A stretch of 64,000 nucleotides of DNA from DATEDA01 sp963820965 (GTDB lineage Bacteria; Pseudomonadota; Gammaproteobacteria; Burkholderiales; SG8-39), in assembly GCA_963820965.1 (NCBI GenBank), contig CAWGCC010000005.1, positions 1-64,000 on the forward strand, read 5' to 3'. The notes beneath the pieces are model-generated. The model worked only from the letters and a program-made list of their open reading frames with translations, was not told the origin of the DNA and did not search any database. A program made the position numbers and the translations under genes. Of the stretch, positions 36,507-46,411 are shown one piece after another (the first letter of the stretch is position 1; each line of letters opens with the position of its first letter).

Positions 36507-37247
36507 TCAGCCGTCGATCTCGCTGTCGGCAAGGCGGCGCCAGATGCCGTCGACCAGGCCCTCGATCGGGCGAAAGCGCGCCTTGTAGGCCATCTTGCGG
36601 CTATCGCGGATCCAGTAGCCGAGGTACAGATACGGCAGGCCGAGCGCGCGGCACTGCTCGATCTGCCAGAGGATGTTGAAGGTGCCGAGGCTTGCGCCTT
36701 CGAGCTCCGGGTCGAAGAACGTGTAGACCGACGACAGGCCGTCGGACAGGAAGTCGACGATGCTCACCATCACGAGCTTCGACTCGTCGCGGAACTCGAC
36801 CAGCCGCGTATTGACCCGGCTCTGCAGGAGGAAGTGCGAGTACTGGTCGCGGCTGTCCTGGTCCATGCCGCCCCCGGCGTGGCGGGCCGCCTGGTAGCGA
36901 AGATAGAGCGCATAGTGCTCGACGCGGAAACGAAGCCCGAGTGCGGTCGCGGCGAGCGCGCCGTGCTTGCGCCTCGCCCGGCGCTGGTAGCGCGAGCTCT
37001 CGAACTCGCGTACCGGGATCCGCACCGGCACGCAGGCATGGCAAGCGTCGCAGTACGGCCGGTAGGTGAAGATGCCGCTGCGGCGAAAGCCCAGCCGGAC
37101 CAGTTCGGCGTACAGGTCGTTGCCGATGAGGTGCGAGGGCGTGGCGACCTGCGAGCGGGCCATCTTGCCTGGCAGGTAGCTGCACGGGTACGGGGCAGTC
37201 ACATAGAACTGCAGTACCGCATGCGGCAGATCGTTGAGCTGCGACAT
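36507..37247 (-). CDS. bpt: Aspartate/glutamate leucyltransferase (Bpt)
   Basis: A 246-residue aminoacyl-tRNA-protein transferase of the ATE1-related Bpt family. It attaches Leu to N-terminal Asp or Glu to mark proteins for ClpS/ClpAP. Visible: YPCSYLPGKMARSQVA, the Cys motif YCDACHACVPVRIPV, and YLYLGYWIRDSRKMAYKARFRP. It starts immediately after the aat stop, so both N-end rule transferases are one unit. Confidence 0.95.
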   Translation of the reverse strand: MSQLNDLPHAVLQFYVTAPYPCSYLPGKMARSQVATPSHLIGNDLYAELVRLGFRRSGIFTYRPYCDACHACVPVRIPVREFESSRYQRRARRKHGALAATALGLRFRVEHYALYLRYQAARHAGGGMDQDSRDQYSHFLLQSRVNTRLVEFRDESKLVMVSIVDFLSDGLSSVYTFFDPELEGASLGTFNILWQIEQCRALGLPYLYLGYWIRDSRKMAYKARFRPIEGLVDGIWRRLADSEIDG

Positions 37248-37949
37248 CTAGTCTCTGGCGTCCAGCGCCGCCGCGAGCCAGCGTCCCGGCGGTCGCGGAT
37301 AGTCTACCAAGTCCTTGACCCGGCGGGCGAACTCCGCGCGGGGAATTTCTCTGGCGCCGAGGGATTCGAGGTGCGTGGTGTGCATCTGGCAGTCGATCAG
37401 GCCGTAACCGTCGGCCGCGAGCCGCCGGACGAGGTGAACCAGCGCGATTTTCGAGGCGTCCCGGCTACGAGAGAACATCGACTCCCCGAAGAACGCACGC
37501 CCGATCGCAACTCCGTAGAGCCCGCCTTCGAGCGCACCATTGATCCAGGTCTCCGCCGAGTGCGCGTGGCCGAGAGCATGAAGCCGGCGATACGCGGCGC
37601 GCATCTCGGGGCCGATCCAGGTCCCGCCCTGGCCGGGTCGCGGAGCGGCGCAGGCACGCGTCACCTCGTCAAACGCCGTGTCGAAGCGGACCTCATACGA
37701 CTTGTTGCGCAGCGTCTTGGCGAGCGACCGGGTCACGCGCAGCTCGTCCGGGAACAGCACCATGCGCGGATCGGGGCTCCACCACAGGATCGGGTCGCCC
37801 TCGGAGTACCACGGGAAGATCCCGCGGCGGTAGGCGTCGAGCAGGCGCGGCGGCGAGAGATCGCCGCCGACGGCGAGCAGGCCGTTGGGCTCCTTCTGCG
37901 CGTGGCCGAGCGGCGGGAACGGGGTGTCGGCGCCGAGCCAGGCGATCAC
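37248..37949 (-). CDS. aat: Leucyl/phenylalanyl-tRNA-protein transferase
   Basis: A 233-residue transferase that adds Leu or Phe to N-terminal Lys/Arg in the N-end rule pathway. Family motifs: GLLAVGGDLSPPRLLDAYRRGIFPW, PILWWSPDPR, TWIGPEM, GGLYGVAIGRAFFGESMFS and DCQMHTTHLESLGA. It lies 4 nt downstream of the Rieske gene and abuts bpt. Confidence 0.97.
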   Translation of the reverse strand: MIAWLGADTPFPPLGHAQKEPNGLLAVGGDLSPPRLLDAYRRGIFPWYSEGDPILWWSPDPRMVLFPDELRVTRSLAKTLRNKSYEVRFDTAFDEVTRACAAPRPGQGGTWIGPEMRAAYRRLHALGHAHSAETWINGALEGGLYGVAIGRAFFGESMFSRSRDASKIALVHLVRRLAADGYGLIDCQMHTTHLESLGAREIPRAEFARRVKDLVDYPRPPGRWLAAALDARD

Positions 37950-37953
37950 GGCC

Positions 37954-38670
37954 TCAGCACTTCACCTGCTGCCGGCAATATCGCTCCAGCTCGCTCACGA
38001 TGCACGTCCCCTCGACCGCCGCCTTGGCCTTGCCGCCGTACTCGAGCCCGAGACGGAACTCGTACTTGGCGAAGAACTCGTCGAACACCTCGCCGCCGAC
38101 GGTCCCAATGGCATACAGCTCGTCGGCGCCGCGGTCGTAGTCGAGCAGGATCGCCGCGAGCGGCTGCGGCGCCGGTCCCGCGACCACGCGGCCGCCGTCC
38201 GACGGATCGTACTGGCTGTGCTCGGAGCAACAGTGGATCACCTGGGCGTGCCGGTTGCCAGGCGTCTTCTCGGCACGGTAGCTGATGAAGCTGATGTCGC
38301 GCGTCGGATAGGTCAGCCGGTGTGCGCAGATCGCCGAGTACGCGACGACCCCGCCGTTCGCGCCGGTTCCGCCGGTCCACTCGTAGCCGCGCTTGTCCGC
38401 CGTCGCAAGGCGCGCGGCCGGACGGGTCGGCTTGCCGAGGTTCAGCAGGAAGCAGGGCGTGCCGGCGTAGGGATAGTGGAAAACCAGGTTCTGCGCGACG
38501 GGCAGCGCCTTCGATCTGACCGGCTGGCCGGCGGTGTCGACCAGGCGGGCGCGGCCGTACAAGCGGGGGCGCACATCGCCCCCCTGCGCCAGCGCCTGCG
38601 TCATGAGCTCGGGCAGCGAAGCAGCCGCCCCGGCGAGGCCACAGGCGCGGACGAAATCCCTTCGATGCAT
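37954..38670 (-). CDS. Tat-exported Rieske [2Fe-2S] protein
   Basis: A 238-residue protein with a twin-arginine signal (MHRRDFVRACGLAGAAASLP), exported folded. The Rieske cluster ligands are CAH in SAICAHRLTY and CxxH in IHCCSEHSQYD. It is not the bc1 Rieske subunit: the motif spacing and the DGGRVVAGPAPQPLAAILL ending differ, and no cytochrome b or c1 gene adjoins. ATG 38670 is chosen for the Tat signal. It probably passes electrons to a periplasmic acceptor not encoded nearby. Confidence 0.88.
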   Translation of the reverse strand: MHRRDFVRACGLAGAAASLPELMTQALAQGGDVRPRLYGRARLVDTAGQPVRSKALPVAQNLVFHYPYAGTPCFLLNLGKPTRPAARLATADKRGYEWTGGTGANGGVVAYSAICAHRLTYPTRDISFISYRAEKTPGNRHAQVIHCCSEHSQYDPSDGGRVVAGPAPQPLAAILLDYDRGADELYAIGTVGGEVFDEFFAKYEFRLGLEYGGKAKAAVEGTCIVSELERYCRQQVKC

Positions 38671-38760
38671 GCGTCCCTCGTTCAGTCTGAAGCTACCGAC
38701 GGGCCCCGCCGCTGTCAATGCTCGCGCCGCCGCGGCGGTGACGGGCGCAGGGTGCACGTG

Positions 38761-40056
38761 TCAGAGGTTGTATCCCCCCTCGTTGTGCAGGACGGTGTCG
38801 AGTCCCTCGGTTTCCTCTTCCGACGTGACGCGCATACCGACGAGGGCGTCGCTCACCTTGAGGAGCACATAAGTGATCACCGCCGACCACAGCCCGACGG
38901 CGGCGATGCCGGCGAGCTGCACCAGCACCTGGCCGCCCATCGTCTGCCCCTCGGGGTAGCCCACGCCGCCGAACGCGGTCGCGGCGAAAACGCCGGTGAG
39001 CGCCGTGCCGAGCACGCCGCCGACGCCGTGCACCGGGAAGACGTCGAGGGAGTCGTCCACGCGCAGCTTGCGCTTCATGTAGCTCGTGGCGAGGAAGCAC
39101 AGCACCCCGGCGGCCGCACCGATCGCGAGCGCCCCGAGCGGCCCGACGAATCCCGAGGCCGGGGTGATCGTGCCGAGCCCCGCCACCATCCCGGTCACGA
39201 TCCCTAGCACCGAAGGCTTGCCGTAGCGCGTCCACTCGCACAGCATCCAAGCGAACGCGCCGGTGGCAGCACCGATATGCGTCACGAGCATGGCCATTCC
39301 GGCGGCGCCGTCCGCGGCGAGCGCGCTGCCGGCGTTGAAACCGAACCAGCCCACCCAGAGCATGGAGGCGCCGGCGACGGTCATGGTCAGGTTGTGCGGC
39401 GGCATGGGCGTATCGGGAAAGCCCCGGCGCCGGCCGAGGACGAGCGCCGCGACGAGCGCCGCCATGCCCGCGTTCAGGTGCACGACGGTCCCGCCGGCGA
39501 AGTCCATGAGCCCCATCTTGGCGAGCCAGCCATCGCCCCACACCCAGTGCGCGATCGGCGCGTAGACCAGCAGCAGCCACAGCAGCGTGAAGAGCAGCAT
39601 CCCGGAGAACCTGACGCGCTCGGCGTAGGCGCCGATCACCAGCGCCGGGGTGATGATCGCAAAGGTGAGCTGGAACATCGCGAATACGGTCTCCGGGATG
39701 GTGCCCTTCACCGTGTTGACCTCGACGCCCGAGAGGAAGGACTTGGACAGCCCGCCCCACCACGCGTTGGCGGCGCCGCCGTCGCCGAACGCGACGCTAT
39801 AGGCGACGACCACCCACGCCAGGGTGACGACGCAGGTGATCGCGAAGCACTGCATGAGGACGGAAAGCACGTTCTTCGTGCGCACCAGACCGGCGTAGAA
39901 CAGCGCGAGCCCCGGCAGGGTCATGAACAGGACCAGCACCGAGGCGGTGATCATCCACGCCGTGTTCGCCGCATCGAGCTTGGGCGCATCGGCAGCCAGC
40001 GCGAGCGGCGCATGCAGCAGGAACAAGCCAAACAGGCATGCCTTGAAGGTGGTCAT
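38761..40056 (-). CDS. amtB: Ammonium transporter
   Basis: A 431-residue Amt/MEP/Rh channel. The signal peptide (MTTFKACLFGLFLLHAPLALA) is followed by about eleven membrane helices. Motifs: ALFYAGLVRTKNVLSVLMQC, WVVVAYSVAFGDG, DFAGGTVVHLNAGMAALVAA and VHGVGGVLGTALTGVFA. No glnK precedes it. A long upstream region (40057-40242) shows no obvious NtrC site. Confidence 0.95.
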   Translation of the reverse strand: MTTFKACLFGLFLLHAPLALAADAPKLDAANTAWMITASVLVLFMTLPGLALFYAGLVRTKNVLSVLMQCFAITCVVTLAWVVVAYSVAFGDGGAANAWWGGLSKSFLSGVEVNTVKGTIPETVFAMFQLTFAIITPALVIGAYAERVRFSGMLLFTLLWLLLVYAPIAHWVWGDGWLAKMGLMDFAGGTVVHLNAGMAALVAALVLGRRRGFPDTPMPPHNLTMTVAGASMLWVGWFGFNAGSALAADGAAGMAMLVTHIGAATGAFAWMLCEWTRYGKPSVLGIVTGMVAGLGTITPASGFVGPLGALAIGAAAGVLCFLATSYMKRKLRVDDSLDVFPVHGVGGVLGTALTGVFAATAFGGVGYPEGQTMGGQVLVQLAGIAAVGLWSAVITYVLLKVSDALVGMRVTSEEETEGLDTVLHNEGGYNL

Positions 40057-40242
40057 GAGCGTGTCTCCCGGTCCAGCTTTTGTCTTATGCATTGCGCCCG
40101 GCGCGCGTCGCACGGCAATCGGGCGATGGGCCGGCGCGAGAATGCCCCTTGGGGGCGGCGCGCCAATCTACTCCGCGGAGGGCGAAAACACAAAAGGGCA
40201 GTGGGTGCCGCGCGGCGGTGCTCCGGCGTCCGGGACCGGCCC

Positions 40243-40782
40243 TCAGCGGCTGACCGGCAGGATCTCGCCGGAGTGGAAGCCGAACGCCCCGGCGGTACGG
40301 TCGGTGTAGTAGTGCTTGAGCGTCGTCGAGACGGTGCGGAACGCGATCTCCTGCCACGGGATCTCCGCCTCCGGATAGAGCTGCACGTCGAGGCTTTCCG
40401 CGCCTGGCCCGAATTCGAGGTCGAGCAGCTGCGCGCGGTAGAAGATGTGCACCTGGTTCACGTGCGGCACCGACAGCACCGAGAACATCCCGGTGAGCTC
40501 GACCCGCGCCCGCGCCTCTTCCAGCGTCTCGCGCAGCGCGGCCTGCGCCACCGTCTCGCCGTTCTCCATGAAGCCGGCCGGCAGCGTCCACAGTCCGTAG
40601 CGCGGTTCGATCGCGCGTCGGCAGAGGAGCACGCGGTCGCGCCACTCCGGGATGCACCCGATCACCATCTTCGGGTTCGAGTAGTGGACCGTGCTGCAGG
40701 CGTCGCAGACGTGGCGTGGAAGATTGTCGCCGGGCGGTATCTTCAGCGCGACCGGTGCACCGCAGTTGGAGCAGAACCGCAT
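40243..40782 (-). CDS. Nudix hydrolase with zinc ribbon
   Basis: A 179-residue protein: zinc ribbon Cys4, Cys7, Cys26, Cys29, then a Nudix box GFMENGETVAQAALRETLEEARA. It resembles NudC-like NADH or nucleotide pyrophosphatases in its ribbon but is shorter. ATG 40782 is preferred; a GTG three codons upstream is possible. Substrate undefined. Confidence 0.92.
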   Translation of the reverse strand: MRFCSNCGAPVALKIPPGDNLPRHVCDACSTVHYSNPKMVIGCIPEWRDRVLLCRRAIEPRYGLWTLPAGFMENGETVAQAALRETLEEARARVELTGMFSVLSVPHVNQVHIFYRAQLLDLEFGPGAESLDVQLYPEAEIPWQEIAFRTVSTTLKHYYTDRTAGAFGFHSGEILPVSR

Positions 40783-41016
40783 CACAGGCACTCTATCATG
40801 CTATGTGCTTGAATCCACTGGGAACCCTCTGACAACCTGTCCGCTCGCTCGTACTCCTCGCGAGGCCACAGGATGCACAAGCGCTCCTCGAGGCTCGGCT
40901 GACTCCCGATGCCTTCTGCGCGGCGTTGAAGCGTCGGTCCGGCGAGATAGTCGCGGAGAAGGCCACGAAGCAGGATGCATCAGCCGATGCAAAGGTCGAG
41001 TCTCGACTTCGCCCGT

Positions 41017-43563
41017 TCAGTCGAATCGCATGTGGTCAAGGTCGAGCGGTCGAGGGTGCCCCAACGCGTATCCCTGTCCGTAGTTGACGCCGATTTTTCT
41101 CAGCTTCAGCAGAATCGCTGGACTCTCGACCCACTCCGCGATGGTTTCGAGCCCCATCATGTGGCCGATATGATGGACCGCTTCCACCATCGCCCGGTCG
41201 ATATCATCCCCCACGAGACCGGTGACGAACCCGCCGTCGATTTTCAGGTAGTCGACGGGCAGAGTCTTCAGATAGCTGAATGAGGACAGGCCGGTGCCGA
41301 AGTCGTCCAGCGCGAATCGGCAACCAAGCCCCTTCAACGTGTCGATGAAGTGCAGCGCATGGGCGAGCTCCGATACGGCCGACGTTTCGGTGATTTCGAA
41401 GCAAAGCTTGCTGGGCGCCACCCGCGTCGCATCGATCTGCTCGGTCACGAAATCCAGAAAGTCGCCCGCACCCAGGGACTGTCCCGATATGTTGATGGCG
41501 AACGTCACATCGCCACCGAGGCCCAAGGTGGCAGACAGTGCTTCCAGGCTTCTTCTCACCACCCAGCGATCGAGCGCGAGCATCAGACCATAGCGTTCGG
41601 CCGCTGGAAGAAAGGCGCCGGGCGGCACGATGCGTCCCGCTTCATCCACCATCCGGATCAGAATCTCTCCGCGCGCTGCCGCGGGCGCGTCGGAACCCAC
41701 CGGCAGGATCGGCTGGTAGTACAGGCGAAAGCGCTCGTCGGCCAACGCCTGCTGAATGCGCGGCATCCAACGCATCTCGCCGTCGCGCGCGGCGAGCATG
41801 GTGTCCCCGGTCTGATAGACATGAACCCGGTTCCTGCCTTTCTCCTTCGCTGCGTAGCAGGAGCTGTCGGCGGCGCTGAACACGCCTGCCAGCGTCTCGC
41901 CCGTCCGCGTGATGGGCACCAAACCTATGCTCACCCCGATGGTAAAGCTCCTGTCGTTCCAGCCGAAACGGAAGCCTTGCAGCAGCTCCCGCAGCGAATT
42001 GGCAATGCGCTTGGCCTCGATCACGGGGCAATGCTCGAGCAGTACGCCGAACTCATCACCACCCAGCCGCGCAAGCGTGTCTCGCGCGCGCAGCTTGGTG
42101 CGCAAGAGGGCCGAGATCTGCCGCAGCAGGTCGTCGCCGGCGGCGTGACCGCACGTGTCGTTGACCACTTTGAACTGATCGAGGTCGAGATACAGCAGGG
42201 CATGCGGAGCGTGCGAGTTAGCCGAGCCGAGCAGGTGCGAAAGACGCCGCTCGAATTCGAGTCGATTCGCCAGGCCCGTGAGGGTGTCGTGGGTCGCTTG
42301 ATGGGACAGCTGCTGCGCGAGCTTGCGTTCCTCCGTGACGTCCCGGAACACCAGCACGACGCCGATGCTGGCGTTGTCGCTGTCCAGGATCGATGCCACG
42401 GACATGTCGATATTGAGCTCGCGCTGATCCCGGGAGATCAGCAGGCAGCGGTTGGCCGGTCCGGCACCCTCACCGCCCTTCAGGCATCGATCGACGGGGT
42501 CTTCGGCCGGGTCGCGCGTGACCTCATCGAGAATATGGAAGACTTGCGTGAGCGGGCGGCCTCTTGCCGTCGGGTCGTCCCAGCCGGTCAGCCGCTCGGC
42601 GACAGGGTTGAGATAGGTAATGTGGGCCGTTGCATCCGTGGTGACGACGGCATCCCCGATGCTGGCCAGGGTGACGCGGAACAACTCTTTCTCCGTTCGC
42701 AGAACGTCGTTGGCCCTTGCCAGCTGTGCCGTGCGTTCCTGGACTTTGCATTCCAGGTCGTCATGGGCGCGACGCAATGCCTCTTCGGTGCGCTGCCTTT
42801 CCTGCATTTGCCCTTCCAGCTCCCGGTTGACCGCCTGCTGGTGATCCCGCGCCGCCGCCAGATCGTCCACGAGATCCGCGTTGTCGAAGCGCAGCCGGAG
42901 CGACTCGGTAACCGATCTGTAGTGGCGCGCCGAGATCAGCGACATCATCGCGATGAACAGGATCAGCATCGAGCTCATGGCGACGAACATTTCGCCTTCC
43001 CGGGTCATGAGCTTGACCGCGAACGGCAGGATCGCCGGGACCAGGAACGCCGCGTAGGCGCCGCGAAACGACGACAGGGTCGACATGCCGCCGGCTGCCA
43101 GGCCGGCCAGCACGAAGAGCAGGAACAACTCCTGCAGAGCGGCGTCGGGTGAGATCGGAAAGACCCCCGCGAGTCCCCAGACCACTCCCGATATCAGCAC
43201 GCCGGTGAGGAAGCGGCGTCCCCACCGCTCTGCTTGGGAAACGGACGGCTTCGCTCTGAAGTACGCGCGCATCAACCATACGCGGCCTGCTGTCGTGGCG
43301 GCCAATCCGAGCAGCCACATGAGGAGCCACAGCGGCGAAACATGACCCCACAGGACATAGACGACCAGAGCGCCGACGATCGTTGTGGCGATCAGCGCGG
43401 AAGGCAGTTGCTCGAAGAGGAGTCGGATCTGCTCGGCACGGATCTGCTGCCGGTGGCGGTTGGCGTTTGGTTGCGGCACCGGGCGCATGTCGGTAGCTCC
43501 GTTGTTCCCACCGGAGCGAGCAAGCGCTCGACGCAAGCTTGCAAACCACCAGCGACTCATCAC
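41017..43563 (-). CDS. Membrane PAS-GGDEF-EAL c-di-GMP signalling protein
   Basis: An 848-residue protein. The N-terminal block (about 50-210) holds five to six hydrophobic helices, then a coiled coil (about 225-290, QERQRTEEALRRAHDDLE), a PAS domain (about 295-415), GGDEF (about 430-590, ARLGGDEFGVLLEH intact) and EAL (about 605-845). The EAL signature reads GEILIRM, the variant found in the group with GEILIRM, and DDFGTGLSSFSYL is intact. ATG 43563 or the Met at residue 26 could be the start. Single gene, no partner. Confidence 0.9.
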   Translation of the reverse strand: MMSRWWFASLRRALARSGGNNGATDMRPVPQPNANRHRQQIRAEQIRLLFEQLPSALIATTIVGALVVYVLWGHVSPLWLLMWLLGLAATTAGRVWLMRAYFRAKPSVSQAERWGRRFLTGVLISGVVWGLAGVFPISPDAALQELFLLFVLAGLAAGGMSTLSSFRGAYAAFLVPAILPFAVKLMTREGEMFVAMSSMLILFIAMMSLISARHYRSVTESLRLRFDNADLVDDLAAARDHQQAVNRELEGQMQERQRTEEALRRAHDDLECKVQERTAQLARANDVLRTEKELFRVTLASIGDAVVTTDATAHITYLNPVAERLTGWDDPTARGRPLTQVFHILDEVTRDPAEDPVDRCLKGGEGAGPANRCLLISRDQRELNIDMSVASILDSDNASIGVVLVFRDVTEERKLAQQLSHQATHDTLTGLANRLEFERRLSHLLGSANSHAPHALLYLDLDQFKVVNDTCGHAAGDDLLRQISALLRTKLRARDTLARLGGDEFGVLLEHCPVIEAKRIANSLRELLQGFRFGWNDRSFTIGVSIGLVPITRTGETLAGVFSAADSSCYAAKEKGRNRVHVYQTGDTMLAARDGEMRWMPRIQQALADERFRLYYQPILPVGSDAPAAARGEILIRMVDEAGRIVPPGAFLPAAERYGLMLALDRWVVRRSLEALSATLGLGGDVTFAINISGQSLGAGDFLDFVTEQIDATRVAPSKLCFEITETSAVSELAHALHFIDTLKGLGCRFALDDFGTGLSSFSYLKTLPVDYLKIDGGFVTGLVGDDIDRAMVEAVHHIGHMMGLETIAEWVESPAILLKLRKIGVNYGQGYALGHPRPLDLDHMRFD

Positions 43564-43906
43564 ACCTGCTCTTGCTCAGGGTGTTCGCGGCCCGTAGCCT
43601 TCCAGACCGAGAGACCCAGTTCAATAGTACGCGATGCGCGCGATGATCGCCCTTCGGAGCACTGAGCCGATCAAGCGGGTAGGTGCACCCTTGTGTCAGC
43701 CGCGCGGTCGGCGAGCGCCGCAGCGCCTGCGAACGGGTCGGCCACGCCGCAGAAGAAGCCACCGGGCCAGGCTGCGCACCGAGCGAGGCTTCCGTCCGTT
43801 GCGTCACGGTCTTCGCAGCCGGCAGCAGCTCCAGGGACGAATTCGAGTGAAGCGAGGTTCTGCTTCGATCGCAATCCGGCCTCGCCGGGCGGCGCCGGCC
43901 TGACGA
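43564..43906. other. Gap with no supported gene
   Basis: 343 bp between two same-strand genes. Frames exist on both strands but are Arg/Pro/Ala-rich and match no family signal. No clear terminator. Confidence 0.3.
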
Positions 43907-44575
43907 TCACGAGACCAGCGCGGGCAGCTCGGCGAGCGAGCCGATCACCCGGTCGGGCGCAGCCCCCAGCGCGTCGACCGGCAAGCCCGCGCGATTCACC
44001 CAGAAGGTGCGGAAGCCGAACGCCTTCGCGCCCGCCGCATCCCAGCCGTTCGATGACACGAAGCCGACCGCCTCGGCCGGGACGCCGAGCCGGTCGACGG
44101 CGAGCTGGTACACCCGGGGCGATGGCTTGTAGATCCCGATCTCGTCAACGCTGAGGACGTGCGGGATCGCGACCGCGAGCCCGGCGTTGGCGACGAGATC
44201 CTTCAGCATCGCCGGTGCACCGTTCGAGAGGATCGCGAGCTTGACGCCGTGGAGCTTGGCGAGCGCGTCCTTCACTTCTGGGAACGTCGCGAGATGCAGA
44301 TAGGCGCGCATCAGCCGGCGGCGCCGTGCGTCGTCGCACGGGAGCCTCAGCACCGCGCAAGCGTACTCGAGCCCCGCCTCGGTGACGTGCGCAAAGTCTT
44401 CGTAACGCCCCATGAGGCTCCGCAGCCAGGTGTACTCGAGCTGCTTCGTGCGCCAGAGCTGCGAGACCTGCGCGCCCTGGCCCGGCCAGAGCTCGTCGCA
44501 GAGCGCGACCACGGAGTGCACGTCGAACAGCGTGCCGTAGGCGTCGAAGACGAGGGCTGCGGGGCGGGTGCTCAT
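43907..44575 (-). CDS. (S)-2-haloacid dehalogenase type II (HAD superfamily)
   Basis: A 222-residue HAD hydrolase with nucleophile Asp11 in FDAYGTLFD, Ser/Asn of LSNGAP, Lys in YKPSPRVY, and the type II dehalogenase motif SSNGWDAAGAKAFG. It hydrolyses halogenated 2-alkanoates to hydroxy acids. It is 38 nt downstream of spoVR, but a functional tie is not obvious. Confidence 0.9.
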   Translation of the reverse strand: MSTRPAALVFDAYGTLFDVHSVVALCDELWPGQGAQVSQLWRTKQLEYTWLRSLMGRYEDFAHVTEAGLEYACAVLRLPCDDARRRRLMRAYLHLATFPEVKDALAKLHGVKLAILSNGAPAMLKDLVANAGLAVAIPHVLSVDEIGIYKPSPRVYQLAVDRLGVPAEAVGFVSSNGWDAAGAKAFGFRTFWVNRAGLPVDALGAAPDRVIGSLAELPALVS

Positions 44576-44613
44576 GCGCTCCTCCGGACCACCCGGAGGA
44601 TTATGGCACCCGA

Positions 44614-46206
44614 TCAGGGCAGGGTGCGGAGCGTGGCGGCGAGCGCGAGATCCGGGCGCCGCCGCTTGTCGACCTTGATCTCGTGCGTCGGCTCGATCGT
44701 GCCGTCCTCGTTCGCGGTCTCGAGCCGGACGGTGAAGCCCCACAGGTAGGCGAGGTGCCTCATCACGTCCTTGTACATCGGCGCGAGCGGGCGGCGGTCG
44801 GCGCGGAAGTGGCGGAGCGTCATCGACCGGTCGCCGCCGGCGTCGACCGACACGATCTGGATGTTCGGCTCGCGCTCGGAGAGCGCGTACTGCGACGCCA
44901 GCGTCTCGCGCACCGCGCGGTAGCCCTCGTCGTTGTGGATCGCACCGACGCGCCAGGCCGGCGACTGGTCGTCGTCGAGCAGACAGAAGAGCCGAAAGTC
45001 GCGGATCACCTTGGGCGAGAGGAACTGCTGAATGAAGCTCTCGTCCTTGAAGTTGCGCATCGCGAAGTCGAGCGTCTTCAGCCAGTCCGAGCCCGCGATG
45101 TCGGGGAACCAGGCGCGATCCTCGTCGGTCGGGTTCTCGCAGATCCGGCGGATGTCGCGGTACATCGCGAAGCCGAGCGCGTACGGGTTGATGCCGCCGT
45201 AGTAAGGGCTGTCGAACCCGGGCTGCGTGAGCACGTTGGTGTGCGAATGCAGCACTTCGAGCAGGAAGCTGTCGGCGAGCAGGCCCTCGTCGTACAGGGT
45301 CTGCATGATCGTGTAGTGCCAGAACGTCGCCCAGCCTTCGTTCATCACCTGCGTCTGGCGCTGCGGATAGAAGTACTGCTGGAGCTTGCGTACGATGCGC
45401 GCGATCTCCCGCTGCCACGGTTCGAGCAGCGGCGCGTGCTTCTCGAGGAAGTACAGCAGGTTCTCCTGCGGGTCCGCGGGGAAGATCACCTCGACCTTTT
45501 CCGCGTCCTCCTCGTCGCGGCGCGGCAGCGTGCGCCACAGATCGTTCACCAGCTGCTGGAGGTGCTCCTCGCGCTCCTTGAGCCGCAGCCGCTCCTGGGC
45601 GAGGGTGCGCTTCGGCGGCCGCTTGTAGCGGTCGACGCCGAAGTTCCCGAGCGCATGGCACGCGTCGAGCACCCGCTCGACTTCCTCCTCGCCGTAGCGC
45701 CGCTCGGACTCGATGATGTACTGCTTCGAGAACAGGAGGTAGTCGATGATCGCGTCGGCCTGGGTCCAGGTGCGGAAGAGGTAGTTGCCCTTGAAGAACG
45801 AGTTGTGGCCGTAGCAGGCGTGCGCGATCACCAGCGCCTGCATCGGCATCGTGTTCTCCTCGAGGAGATAGGCGATGCAGGGGTTGGAGTTGATGACGAT
45901 CTCGTACGCGAGCCCCATCGCGCCGCGCTTGTAGACCTGCTCGGTCGCGAGGAACCGCTTCCCGAATGACCAGTGGTGGTAGCCGATCGGCATGCCGTTG
46001 GACGCGTAGGCGTCCATCATCTGCTCGGCGCTGATGATCTCGATCTGGTTGGGGTAGGTGTCGAGCCCGTAGGACTGGGCGACGCGTGCGATCTCGCGGT
46101 CGTAGCGCTCGATCAGGTCGAACCGCCACTCGGACCCGGACGGCAGCGGCTCGCCGGGACGCCGCCTGAGCGCAGCCGTACGCAGCTGGTTCTCCGCGTG
46201 CTTCAT
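44614..46206 (-). CDS. spoVR: SpoVR family protein (YcgB)
   Basis: A 530-residue cytoplasmic protein of the SpoVR/YcgB family. Its motifs include YPNQIEIISAEQMMDAYASNGMPIGYHHWSFGKRF, HACYGHNSFFKGNY and NEGWATFWHYTIMQ. ATG 46206 is chosen; the frame extends upstream through low-complexity Arg/Pro sequence. In many proteobacteria it is co-expressed with prkA (yeaG) and yeaH, as here, under stress or starvation. Molecular function unknown. Confidence 0.96.
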   Translation of the reverse strand: MKHAENQLRTAALRRRPGEPLPSGSEWRFDLIERYDREIARVAQSYGLDTYPNQIEIISAEQMMDAYASNGMPIGYHHWSFGKRFLATEQVYKRGAMGLAYEIVINSNPCIAYLLEENTMPMQALVIAHACYGHNSFFKGNYLFRTWTQADAIIDYLLFSKQYIIESERRYGEEEVERVLDACHALGNFGVDRYKRPPKRTLAQERLRLKEREEHLQQLVNDLWRTLPRRDEEDAEKVEVIFPADPQENLLYFLEKHAPLLEPWQREIARIVRKLQQYFYPQRQTQVMNEGWATFWHYTIMQTLYDEGLLADSFLLEVLHSHTNVLTQPGFDSPYYGGINPYALGFAMYRDIRRICENPTDEDRAWFPDIAGSDWLKTLDFAMRNFKDESFIQQFLSPKVIRDFRLFCLLDDDQSPAWRVGAIHNDEGYRAVRETLASQYALSEREPNIQIVSVDAGGDRSMTLRHFRADRRPLAPMYKDVMRHLAYLWGFTVRLETANEDGTIEPTHEIKVDKRRRPDLALAATLRTLP

Positions 46207-46411
46207 GCAGTCGCCTCCGGTCCGGGGCAAATCATGCGGCCACCTCCGATCCGGCAGTGGGGCTACCGGCGCCGTGCTGTCGGCGGCAGGCCGCACTCGT
46301 TTTGCCGTCGATCCCCATCGTCCCGATGGGGCCCCGCGCCACCTGCGCGCCTGCAGGCGCTCCGGGCGCACCCCGGCGCGCTGCATGCAGCACGAAACCC
46401 CGGTCGCGCGC

